9,431 nt of DNA. Source: JBEKYD01 sp049509915. GTDB lineage: Bacteria; Acidobacteriota; Terriglobia; Bryobacterales; Bryobacteraceae. This document shows, in pieces, positions 1 through 5,758 of this stretch. The stretch lies in contig JBEKZL010000285.1 of NCBI GenBank assembly GCA_049509915.1, positions 1-9,431 on the forward strand, written 5' to 3'. Position numbers and translations under genes: made by a program. The notes beneath the pieces were generated by a model that saw nothing but the letters and a program-made list of their open reading frames with translations, searched no databases and was not told where the DNA came from. How positions within the stretch are numbered: the stretch's first letter is position 1; each line of letters begins with the position of its first letter.

Positions 1-750
1 CATACCGGAATCCACGAAGATCACGTTGCCGGTTACGCCTCGGGCCAGATCGCTGGCCAGGAAGACCGCCGTATCGGCCACCTCGGCGGGGTCCGTGTTG
101 CGCCGCAGGGGGGTTCTGTCGCTGGCTTCCAGAATGCTCGAAAAGCCCTTGATGGCGCGGGCCGAAGCGGTTTTCACCGGACCGGCCGAAATAGCATTCA
201 CCCGAATCCCGCGCTCCCCCAGTTCGCTGGCCAGATACCGCACCGAAGCTTCCAGCGCCGCTTTTGCCACGCCCATCACGTTGTAGTTAGGCACCACCCG
301 GGTGGACCCCAAGTAGGTCAAAGTGCTGATCGATCCGCCCGCGGTCATCACCGGCACGGCCGCCCGTGCCACCCCCACCAGCGAATACGCGCTCACGTTC
401 TGCGCCAGCAGGAAACCTTCCCGGCTGGTCTCGGTGAAAGGCCGCTCCAGGTCCTCGCGATTGGCGAACGCCAGGCTATGAACCACGGCGTGGAGCGGGC
501 GGCCGAGCGCCACCAGCGAAGCCGCCAGCGCCGCCATTTCCTCGTCTTTGGTCACGTCGCAGGGGATCAGCGCGGCAATGTCGAAATCCTGGGAAAGCTC
601 GCTAATCGCCACCTTCTGCCGGTCCCCCAAATAGGTGAGCACCAGCGACGCGCCTTCCCGCGAAAACGCTTGGGCAATGGAGTAGGCAAGGCTCCACCGG
701 TTGGCGATGCCGAGAATGAGGGCCAGTTTGCCCTCCAGTAGCTTGGACAT
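1..750 (-). CDS. fabI: Enoyl-[acyl-carrier-protein] reductase (NADH), FabI type; C-terminus cut by window edge
   Basis: FabI reduces trans-2-enoyl-ACP to acyl-ACP with NAD(P)H, the last step of each fatty-acid elongation cycle, in the cytoplasm. The minus-strand frame is open from the ATG at 750 to the edge: 250 residues, so only a few C-terminal residues are missing compared with the usual 255-260. Seen directly: the FabI nucleotide-binding signature GIANRWSLAYS at residues 14-24 (G-x5-S), HSLAFANRED near 91-100, and the catalytic YNVMGVAK at 156-163. Tyr146, Tyr156 and Lys163 fall at the same numbers as in E. coli FabI. Residue 94 is Ala, where E. coli has Gly93; Ala is usual in the Bacillus/Staphylococcus type, and the stretch REDLERPFTETSREGFLLAQ also resembles that branch. 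The C-terminal VDSG matches the family end. There is no clear Shine-Dalgarno; an imperfect palindrome abuts the start. The gene lies 87 bases downstream of a toxin gene on the same strand. Confidence 0.95.
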   Translation of the reverse strand, partial: MSKLLEGKLALILGIANRWSLAYSIAQAFSREGASLVLTYLGDRQKVAISELSQDFDIAALIPCDVTKDEEMAALAASLVALGRPLHAVVHSLAFANREDLERPFTETSREGFLLAQNVSAYSLVGVARAAVPVMTAGGSISTLTYLGSTRVVPNYNVMGVAKAALEASVRYLASELGERGIRVNAISAGPVKTASARAIKGFSSILEASDRTPLRRNTDPAEVADTAVFLASDLARGVTGNVIFVDSGM

Positions 751-766
751 TGACACTTCAGTGTAA
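751..766 (-). promoter_or_regulatory. Imperfect palindrome abutting the fabI start, possible operator
   Basis: Reading toward fabI the bases are TTACACT-GA-AGTGTCA, a 7+7 inverted repeat with one mismatch and a two-base centre, ending directly at the ATG. It also contains TACACT, a weak -10-like hexamer (4 of 6), but no matching -35 was found about 17 bases upstream. Fatty-acid genes are often controlled by dimeric repressors, so an operator is plausible; no known operator sequence is matched. Function is inferred from symmetry and position only. Confidence 0.3.
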
Positions 767-837
767 CCGAACGCTTGCTTCCCGGCTTCGCGATGTCGCG
801 ATTCCAGAGGCCGCGGGCCGCGCGCGGCAGGGACGCC

Positions 838-1155
838 TCAGTCTCTTTCCCTCAGGAGCGCGGCCAGGACACGCGGGCTGCGGCGTCCGTGCATCGCAGC
901 GACAACCGACAGAGGTTTCTCCTGCGGCGCATACGCAATCAGGCAATCGCGCACGCGTGTAAACCGTAGCGGCCGGGAAGTGAGGTCCGGCCGCCGATGG
1001 CCCTCGTGGGGAAACCGCACCAGCGCACGGATCGCTTCAAGCAACTCTTCACGGACGCGGCGAGCGGCGGCCGGATTGTCCGCCACGATGCATCCCCAGA
1101 TATCCCGGATGTCCCGGGCGGCGAGCGGATGAAGACGAAAGCCCGGTTCGCTCAT
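838..1155 (-). CDS. Type II toxin-antitoxin toxin, RelE/ParE family
   Basis: This 105-residue protein fits the ParE/RelE toxin fold in length and layout. The N-terminal strand (FRLHPLAARDIRDIW) is followed by the two-helix hairpin DNPAAARRVREELLEAIRAL, then FPHEGHRRPDL and the strand core RPLRFTRVRDCLIAYAP, and it ends in VVAAMHGRRSPRVL, very close to the common 'V-R-x-L-H-G-R-R-D-P' ending of ParE-like proteins. ParE-type toxins poison DNA gyrase and RelE types cleave mRNA on the ribosome; the sequence does not settle which applies. The ATG overlaps the TGA of the upstream antitoxin frame (ATGA, 4-base overlap), the usual antitoxin-first operon with translational coupling. The toxin frame looks intact, although the antitoxin frame before it carries a premature stop. 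The promoter would be upstream of the antitoxin at about 1410-1440. Confidence 0.88.
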   Translation of the reverse strand: MSEPGFRLHPLAARDIRDIWGCIVADNPAAARRVREELLEAIRALVRFPHEGHRRPDLTSRPLRFTRVRDCLIAYAPQEKPLSVVAAMHGRRSPRVLAALLRERD

Positions 1156-1403
1156 CCAAGCGAGCGTAGCCGGAGCAGTTCTTCTTCGCCCAGGCTATCA
1201 AGAAACACTTCTTCGTCAATCGGCTTTACCTTGCCATTCTTAAGATCATCCTAGCGGCTATCGAGCATCCCACGTATTTGCGCCAATTCGTCAAAATAGC
1301 CAGCCATGGCATCCTCGACCAACTCATCCGCAAGGCGTCCGGTTTCGGCCACCCACTGGTCTAACTTCGCCCTGAGGTCGGAATTGTTCAGATGTACTTC
1401 CAT
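1152..1403 (-). pseudogene. ParD-like antitoxin interrupted by an in-frame TAG
   Basis: From the ATG at 1403 the frame reads MEVHLNNSDLRAKLDQWVAE, then TGRLADELVEDAMAGYFDEL, AQIRGMLDSR, and stops at a TAG (1253-1251) after 50 residues. Read through, the same frame continues DDLKNGKVKPIDEEVFLDSL and ends at a TGA (1154-1152) overlapping the toxin ATG. Antitoxins of this ribbon-helix-helix-like type normally have a Tyr in 'DSRYDD-K-G-VKPID', so the TAG sits exactly at that Tyr codon and one base change (TAC or TAT to TAG) explains it. The homologous frame without the stop would be 83 residues. The first half would carry the DNA-binding/dimer part; the lost half is normally the toxin-binding tail. 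Alternatives are a sequencing error, stop-codon readthrough or suppression, or a still-working 50-residue protein. It is too short to appear as an ordinary ORF call. Confidence 0.75.
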
Positions 1404-1409
1404 GTCCTT

Positions 1410-1440
1410 AACCTAGGGGGGCCGGGGCGTCGGGTGTCAA
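1410..1440 (-). promoter_or_regulatory. Candidate promoter of the toxin-antitoxin pair
   Basis: A perfect -35 hexamer TTGACA lies at 1440-1435 on the minus strand. The best -10 candidate, TAGGTT (1415-1410), matches the consensus at only three positions and the spacer is long (19 bases). If used, transcription would start about at the antitoxin ATG (1403), giving a leaderless message, although AAGGA also lies just before the ATG. It sits immediately after the stop of the upstream TPR gene. This is a weak prediction. Confidence 0.25.
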
Positions 1441-1457
1441 TCGGCGCTGGCTCCGCC

Positions 1458-2300
1458 CTACGTCTCCAGCACTTCGAAGCTGACGCCATCCACCCAGACC
1501 CGCCCGCGGCCTACCGACATCACGCCTATATTGATAAAGCGGGCGTCGGGCGCCACCGGGCCAGTGATCTCGACATGGGTCCATTCGCTTGACCGGATGG
1601 GGCGGTCGTCCATGTTGTCGAAAAAACCCTGCTGGCGGTTCTCGCGGTCCACGCTCAGCCACATCTGGGCGCGGTCCTCGGGGTCGGCCGATTCCAACCG
1701 GAGCCAGGCGCCCAGGCGAACCGTTTTCCCCCGATAGGCCACCGCGCTGAAGCTCTGCGAGAGACTGCTGAACGGGCGGGGAGCGTTGGACGGCACCAGC
1801 ACCACCGCACACCCCACCGAGTCCCGGCAGCCGGCGCGGCTGAGCGCCGCCAGATAATCGGCGTCGCGCGGGAGCGCCGGCACGAACCAGCCGGGTGGCA
1901 CTTTGCCTGGCTGCCCTTCGGCGAAGTTGAGATTGCGCGGGCCGGAAATCGCGTCCTCCGGTTCGGCGATCTGACGGCGCGCCTCGGCCGCCTCTTCCCC
2001 CTGGTCGGAATAATCCCGCAGCAGGCGGCGATACTGCGCTTCCGCCTGCGCGCGCAGCCCTAGTTTCTCCAGGCAATGCGCCAACCCCAAGACGGCGCGC
2101 GCCGCCATCTCGCGCGAAACGCCGGCCTCGGCGGCGAGCGCCCGGTATTCCTCGCCGGCGCCTTTCAGATCGCCGACGACGGCCTCACGGTAGCGGGCCT
2201 CCTCCATGCGGCGTTCGGGCTGCCCGTTCGGAGCAAGCTGAGCCGCGAACGCCGCCGCCAACAAAGCGGCCACGATCACTGCGGCCGGGGAGCAGACCAT
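1458..2300 (-). CDS. Secreted TPR-like protein with C-terminal jelly-roll domain
   Basis: This is a 280-residue protein of unknown function. The start is set at the ATG at 2300 because it begins a clear signal peptide (hydrophobic VIVAALLAAAFA, residues 8-18, with an Ala-x-Ala cleavage site near 18-20 and no lipobox Cys). The longer upstream frame runs back into the response-regulator gene and encodes low-quality sequence. Residues about 31-112 form a TPR-like helical part (EEYRALAAEAG, AVLGLAHCLEKLG, AEAQYRRLLRDYSDQ). Residues about 120-280 form a beta-rich domain with PPGWFVP, a Cys158/Cys164 pair that could form a disulfide, YRGKTVRLGAWLRLE, the signature GFFDNMDDRPI (225-235), and INIGVMSVGRGRVWVDGVSF. 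From memory, this jelly-roll is frequent in acidobacterial secreted proteins and probably binds a carbohydrate or another protein. The gene is third after a kinase and response regulator, with a 202-base gap holding a hairpin repeat, so co-transcription is uncertain. Confidence 0.75.
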   Translation of the reverse strand: MVCSPAAVIVAALLAAAFAAQLAPNGQPERRMEEARYREAVVGDLKGAGEEYRALAAEAGVSREMAARAVLGLAHCLEKLGLRAQAEAQYRRLLRDYSDQGEEAAEARRQIAEPEDAISGPRNLNFAEGQPGKVPPGWFVPALPRDADYLAALSRAGCRDSVGCAVVLVPSNAPRPFSSLSQSFSAVAYRGKTVRLGAWLRLESADPEDRAQMWLSVDRENRQQGFFDNMDDRPIRSSEWTHVEITGPVAPDARFINIGVMSVGRGRVWVDGVSFEVLET

Positions 2301-2317
2301 CGTCTTTCGTGGTCTGC
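2292..2317 (-). promoter_or_regulatory. Hairpin overlapping the start codon of the TPR/jelly-roll gene
   Basis: The sequence forms a perfect 8-base stem (GCAGACCA / TGGTCTGC) around a 10-base loop. On the minus-strand message the ATG at 2300-2298 lies at the loop/stem junction, and the purine-rich GAAAGA that would serve as a weak ribosome site is in the loop. Such a structure could limit translation initiation. It could also be chance, or a DNA-binding palindrome. The pairing is seen; the function is inferred. Confidence 0.3.
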
Positions 2318-2370
2318 CCTGATCCGGGTTCCCCGGCCCCGCTTCTGACGAGGCCTGGGACCGCGCCCTT

Positions 2371-2480
2371 AGGAGCTGTGAAAAAATCACGAGTCGCAGG
2401 CGGAACCGCCTGCGCCACCAAGGCAAATGCATCGTTTTCAATGGTGGGGGAGGGGGCTCCGCCTGCCCAGCGCATCCGGT
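2371..2480 (-). repeat. Dispersed-type hairpin repeat, possible terminator of the two-component operon
   Basis: A perfect 9-base inverted repeat, CGCAGGCGG-AA-CCGCCTGCG on the plus strand (2395-2414), is followed on the minus strand, 8 bases downstream, by six T (2386-2381). The T-run itself lies in the loop of a small GTGA/TCAC stem. A second GC-rich CAGGCGG copy lies near 2460-2470. It lies 88 bases downstream of the response-regulator stop, so it could end or attenuate that transcript, although the T-run is further from the stem than in a standard intrinsic terminator. The block resembles short repeats I recall between genes in acidobacterial genomes; copy number cannot be seen from one window. 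Confidence 0.4.
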
Positions 2481-2502
2481 CGCGGCTCCGACTCCAACCT
2501 TC

Positions 2503-3180
2503 CTACCCATCGAATCTATACCCCAACCCGCGCAAATTGCGCAGGTAAATCGGATTGGCCGGATCCGGCTCGATCTTCCGCCGCAGGTTGGCGATGTGGT
2601 TATCCACAATCCGGTCGCTGGCATACGTATCCGGGCCCCAGGCTCCGGCCAGCAGGCGGTCGCGGCTCATCACCCGGCCGCGGGCACGCACAAACAGTGC
2701 CAGCAGCTTAAACTCGATGGGCGTGAGATCCAAAGGCTGGCCATTGCGCCGCAGCTCGCCGCGTTCGAAATCCACCTCCACTTCGCCGAAGCGGTAAGTT
2801 TCGACGGCCGGATCTCCGGAAGCTCGCCGCAGCAGGGCCTTGATGCGCGCCCGCAGCTCGCGCGTGCCGAAGGGCTTGGTGACGTAATCGTCGGCGCCCA
2901 ACTCGAAGCCCAACACCTTTTCGGCTTCCTGGGTCCTGGCGGTCAGCATCAGGATGGGGGTGCGCAAACCGGCGCGGCGCAGCTCGCGGCAAACCTCGAA
3001 ACCGTCTTTGCCGGGCAGCATCACGTCCAGCAGGATCAGGTCGAAGGACGTCTGGCGCGCACGGCGGGCGGCCTCGGCGCCATCGCCCAGCACCTCCACT
3101 TCGTAGCCCTCCATTTTGAGGTCGTCCTCCAGCCCCAGGGCAATTCCCGGTTCGTCTTCCACCACGAGAATGCGCGTCAT
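2503..3180 (-). CDS. OmpR/PhoB-family DNA-binding response regulator
   Basis: This 225-residue protein is a two-domain transcription regulator phosphorylated by the kinase encoded just upstream. The receiver domain (about 3-118) has the acidic pair in VVEDE (Asp9), the phosphoacceptor Asp52 in LILLDVMLPGKDGF, the switch Thr80 in LTAR, and Lys102 in DDYVTKPF. A winged-helix DNA-binding domain (about 128-225) has LTPIEFKLLALFVRARGRV, the recognition-helix region VDNHIANLRRKIE and the wing LRGLGYRF, typical of the OmpR/PhoB group. The start is the ATG at 3180, directly giving the conserved MTRILVVEDE; a longer upstream frame overlaps the kinase gene and is not needed. Only 7 bases separate it from the kinase stop, so kinase and regulator are one operon. 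The target genes cannot be read from the sequence; autoregulation and control of the downstream secreted protein are reasonable guesses. Confidence 0.95.
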   Translation of the reverse strand: MTRILVVEDEPGIALGLEDDLKMEGYEVEVLGDGAEAARRARQTSFDLILLDVMLPGKDGFEVCRELRRAGLRTPILMLTARTQEAEKVLGFELGADDYVTKPFGTRELRARIKALLRRASGDPAVETYRFGEVEVDFERGELRRNGQPLDLTPIEFKLLALFVRARGRVMSRDRLLAGAWGPDTYASDRIVDNHIANLRRKIEPDPANPIYLRNLRGLGYRFDG

Positions 3181-3187
3181 ATTCGTC

Positions 3188-5089
3188 TCATACCCGCTCC
3201 ATCGCCGGCAGCAGCACGGTGAAGGTGCTGCCTTGCCCCACCTGGCTGGCCACGCGGATGGCGCCGCCATGCGCCGCCACAATGTGCCGCACCATCGCCA
3301 GTCCCACGCCGGAACCTTTCACGTTGCCCTCCGCCGCCGCGCTGCCGCGCACGAACTTGCGAAAAATCGCCCGCCGCTCCCTGGGCTGAATGCCGACCCC
3401 CTTATCTCGCACGCGAATGGCCACGAATTCCCGTTGCCGTCCCCACTCCACCCATACCGTCGGGCATGACGGCGAATATTTGATGGCGTTGTCCACCAGG
3501 TTGCGCAGCACCACCGACATGGCTTCCGGGTCGGCCTCGATGGTGCAGCCGTCTCCCCCGCTCACCAGCTCGATGTGCCGCCCCTGTCCGGCTATCTGCG
3601 GCTCGAATTCCGCCACCACCCGCTCCACCAGGGTCGCGGCATCCAGCTCTTCGAAGTGATATTGCCGCGCGCCCGCTTCCATACGCCCGAAGTTCAACAG
3701 CGCCTCCACGAGCCGCTGCAGCCGCCCCGTCTCGCGCACCAGAGTTTCGTAATAAACCTGGCGCCGGTCTTCGTTGGGCACCCGTCCCAGCGCCAAAATT
3801 TCGGCGAGCTGGCGCATGGAGGTCAGCGGCGAGCGAAACTCGTGCGAGACCGCCGAAACGAAATCCGATTGCATGCGGGAAACCTCCATCTCACGGCGGA
3901 TGGCGCGGGCGATGAAATACGTGCCGCTGATCAGGAACAGCACCATGATGCCCATCCCGGCCACCAGAAACCGCTGCCGCGCCGCCAGCCCCGCGTCGCC
4001 CGCCGTCAGCGTGCCGCCCACGTACAGAGTCCAGGGCAACTGGCCCTCCGCCGCCGGACGCACCGCCGGATGCCGCCCGCTCGGCGCGCGCCCCGCCACC
4101 ACCCGGCCTTCGTTATCCGCCGCCTCCCATTCCACCGCTTCGCGCGACAGTACCGGCTGCAGGATCGCCTCCGGACGCACCAGCCACAACGCCCGCCGTT
4201 CGGGGGCGCCGCGCCACACCGCGAACCACGGGCGGCCGTCCACCCATAAGGTGGTTTGCCCGCGGGCCGCCGGCGGCCGGTTGCGCGGATCCCAAACCTG
4301 TATGGCCGCTTCAGTTAGAGCTACCGCCTCGGGCGGAGGCGAAACCTCGCGGCCGGCCGCGCGCGCCGCGGCGTCCCAATAGAACTCGAACTGGCCGCGG
4401 GTGAGTTGCCATCGCACGGCGCGCAAGTCGGCCAGCAGAGCGTTGCCCTCGTTACGACGGCCCGGAAGCTCGGCCAGCGCCAGCCGCGCCGCGAGCTCCG
4501 CGGGCGCTCCCGCCACCTTGGCCGAAGTGACGGCCGCCAGTTGCCGGTAGGCTTCCGCCGCGGCCGCCGCTTGCCCGGCGATGCGCTCCACGCGCGCCAG
4601 CCGCATCAGCGCCCCGGCCCGCACCGCCGCGTCGGTCGAACCCGCCAGCCGCGTATACCAGGCCGCCGCCAGCTCCGGTTTGGGCTGCGGATACTCCAGC
4701 CGCTCGCCGTCCGCGAACGTCTCCGCCGGAGCTTCCGGCAGCGACGACGGTAGCGGCTGATAGAGCAGCCGCCCGCCCGGCGAAGCTTCCAGCAGATCGC
4801 CGGCGAGCAACAGGAAAACTCCGTCCTCCGGCTTCACCTCCGGCATCGGGAAAGCCAGCCACGTGCCCAGCCGGTCGCCGGTTTCCGCCAGCGACCCGCG
4901 CAGCGTGGCCGCAATCCGGTCGGCGCTCTGTTCCAGGTGCTCCCGAGCGTGCTGCGCTTCCACCAGCCGTTCCTGGTCGAGCAGCCGCAACCCGAACCAG
5001 GCCAGCGTCGAAATCGAAACCAGCGTCAATAGAAATAAGCTAACCAGCAAGCTGCGCGGCGGCCGCAGCCACTGATCGAGCAGCGTCAT
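3188..5089 (-). CDS. Membrane sensor histidine kinase with large extracytoplasmic, partly TPR-like domain
   Basis: This 633-residue HisKA/HATPase_c kinase has a membrane segment at about 13-34 and a second at about 374-394, which enclose roughly 340 extracytoplasmic residues. That sensor part contains a helical, Ala-rich TPR-like stretch (about 138-210, AAWYTRLAG, LMRLARVERIAGQAAAAAEA) followed by a mixed region with LWVDGRPWFAVWRG (281-294) and LPWTLYVGG (351-359) that could be a PAS/Cache-like ligand pocket. The cytoplasmic part has the H-box with phospho-accepting His416 (VSHEFRSPLTSMRQ), the N-box LRNLVDNAIKYSP (Asn534), the G1 box DKGVGI (562-567), the F-box FRKFVRG, and the G2 box GSGVGLAM (592-599), so all catalytic parts are present. 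There is no HAMP domain; the second membrane helix joins the H-box through a short linker (IRREMEVSRMQSDF). The partner regulator follows after 7 bases. The signal sensed is unknown. Confidence 0.95.
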   Translation of the reverse strand: MTLLDQWLRPPRSLLVSLFLLTLVSISTLAWFGLRLLDQERLVEAQHAREHLEQSADRIAATLRGSLAETGDRLGTWLAFPMPEVKPEDGVFLLLAGDLLEASPGGRLLYQPLPSSLPEAPAETFADGERLEYPQPKPELAAAWYTRLAGSTDAAVRAGALMRLARVERIAGQAAAAAEAYRQLAAVTSAKVAGAPAELAARLALAELPGRRNEGNALLADLRAVRWQLTRGQFEFYWDAAARAAGREVSPPPEAVALTEAAIQVWDPRNRPPAARGQTTLWVDGRPWFAVWRGAPERRALWLVRPEAILQPVLSREAVEWEAADNEGRVVAGRAPSGRHPAVRPAAEGQLPWTLYVGGTLTAGDAGLAARQRFLVAGMGIMVLFLISGTYFIARAIRREMEVSRMQSDFVSAVSHEFRSPLTSMRQLAEILALGRVPNEDRRQVYYETLVRETGRLQRLVEALLNFGRMEAGARQYHFEELDAATLVERVVAEFEPQIAGQGRHIELVSGGDGCTIEADPEAMSVVLRNLVDNAIKYSPSCPTVWVEWGRQREFVAIRVRDKGVGIQPRERRAIFRKFVRGSAAAEGNVKGSGVGLAMVRHIVAAHGGAIRVASQVGQGSTFTVLLPAMERV

Positions 5090-5162
5090 TCTACCCCGAT
5101 TGTACCGTCAGGCAGTGCGTGGCGCAGGCAGGGTTACGATCTCGAAGTGGATATAACGCGAG

Positions 5163-5191
5163 ATTATCGGAAGCGCCGACACTCGGGCCAA
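5163..5191 (-). promoter_or_regulatory. Candidate sigma-70-type promoter of the kinase/regulator operon
   Basis: On the minus strand TTGGCC (5191-5186, 4 of 6 to consensus) is followed after exactly 17 bases by GATAAT (5168-5163, 5 of 6). Transcription would begin near 5156, about 67 bases before the kinase ATG at 5089. A second -10-like hexamer TACAAT (5104-5099) lies much closer to the ATG but has no fitting -35. Weak consensus matches are common by chance. Confidence 0.35.
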
Positions 5192-5263
5192 TTTGCATCA
5201 GTTCGGAATCGGCTTCGTTCGACCGCGCCCGAGGCGAAAGAACCGGCCTACAGCCCGGCATTC

Positions 5264-5758
5264 CTACCGGGTGGTGGAGGCACGGCCTCCCGTGATTTGC
5301 GCCTCAAGAAGGTGGGTTCTCGGCGGGAGACAGATCTTGTCGTCACAAAGCTGGTAATAGGCGTTCACCTTCAGGGTGCTGCCCGCCGCGGGAGCCGCGC
5401 GCACGGAAACCGGCAGAACGAAAGTAACGTCGCCCTGGTAATAGCGGACGCGTAGACCGAAGGTCGGATCGACCATCAAAAACGGCCGGGGCGATTTGAT
5501 CGGCCCTGAAAGAGTGAAGGGCTGATTTTCGGGCAGCCACATGCGCAAGGCTTTCGGCCCACGCTCTTGCTGTTCTTCCGCGTAAAGATGCCACCCGGCA
5601 TCGATGCGCGCCCGCGCCGAGATCTGAAGGCGCGAGCCGCGTTTAGCCTTGGCCACGGGTATCGGACCCAGAGTCCAATTGACGTGCGGCGGTTCGATTT
5701 CCTGGGCAAAACATACGCCCACCACGACCAGCGCGAAAGACAGGGATGCGGCGCGCAT
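5264..5758 (-). CDS. Secreted stand-alone DsbD N-terminal (DsbD-alpha)-like protein
   Basis: This 164-residue protein has a signal peptide (MRAASLSFALVVVGVCFAQ, cleavage near 18-19) and an immunoglobulin-like fold resembling the N-terminal domain of the thiol-disulfide interchange protein DsbD. Seen directly: ARIDAGWHLYAE (50-61), YYQGDVTFVLPVSV (106-119) and the Cys pair in YYQLCDDKICLPP (Cys138 and Cys143), the counterpart of the redox pair in DsbD-alpha, spaced C-x4-C. In DsbD this domain receives electrons from the membrane domain and passes them to periplasmic partners; here neither the membrane nor the thioredoxin domain is fused. The ATG overlaps the stop of the preceding gene (TGATG, one shared base), so translation is very probably coupled to the CPPC protein. 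I infer a role in an extracytoplasmic thiol relay or as redox partner/chaperone of that neighbour. The electron donor is not in the window. Confidence 0.8.
   Translation of the reverse strand: MRAASLSFALVVVGVCFAQEIEPPHVNWTLGPIPVAKAKRGSRLQISARARIDAGWHLYAEEQQERGPKALRMWLPENQPFTLSGPIKSPRPFLMVDPTFGLRVRYYQGDVTFVLPVSVRAAPAAGSTLKVNAYYQLCDDKICLPPRTHLLEAQITGGRASTTR

Noticed and set aside
1408..2076. 222-residue minus-strand frame overlapping the TPR/jelly-roll gene.
   Set aside because: Arg/Gly/Pro-rich, no signal peptide or domain; the overlapping frame has clear TPR and jelly-roll motifs.
2301..2624. N-terminal extension of the TPR/jelly-roll frame.
   Set aside because: It crosses the hairpin repeat and the response-regulator gene in another frame; the signal peptide begins at 2300.
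2596..3222. 208-residue plus-strand frame opposite the response regulator, and a 224-residue one opposite the kinase (3575-4249).
   Set aside because: His/Gln/Arg/Pro-rich antisense shadows of textbook kinase and regulator genes.
3181..3282. N-terminal extension of the response regulator frame.
   Set aside because: It overlaps the kinase 3' end and encodes low-quality sequence; the receiver domain starts properly at 3180.
5275..5289. Short GGAGGC-ACG-GCCTCC hairpin at the 3' end of the DsbD-alpha-like gene as a terminator.
   Set aside because: It lies inside the coding region, the stem is only 6 bases, and no T-run follows.
5147..5455. 102-residue plus-strand frame across the gap and the end of the DsbD-alpha-like gene.
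   Set aside because: Largely antisense to a recognised gene, no ribosome site, no recognisable motif.
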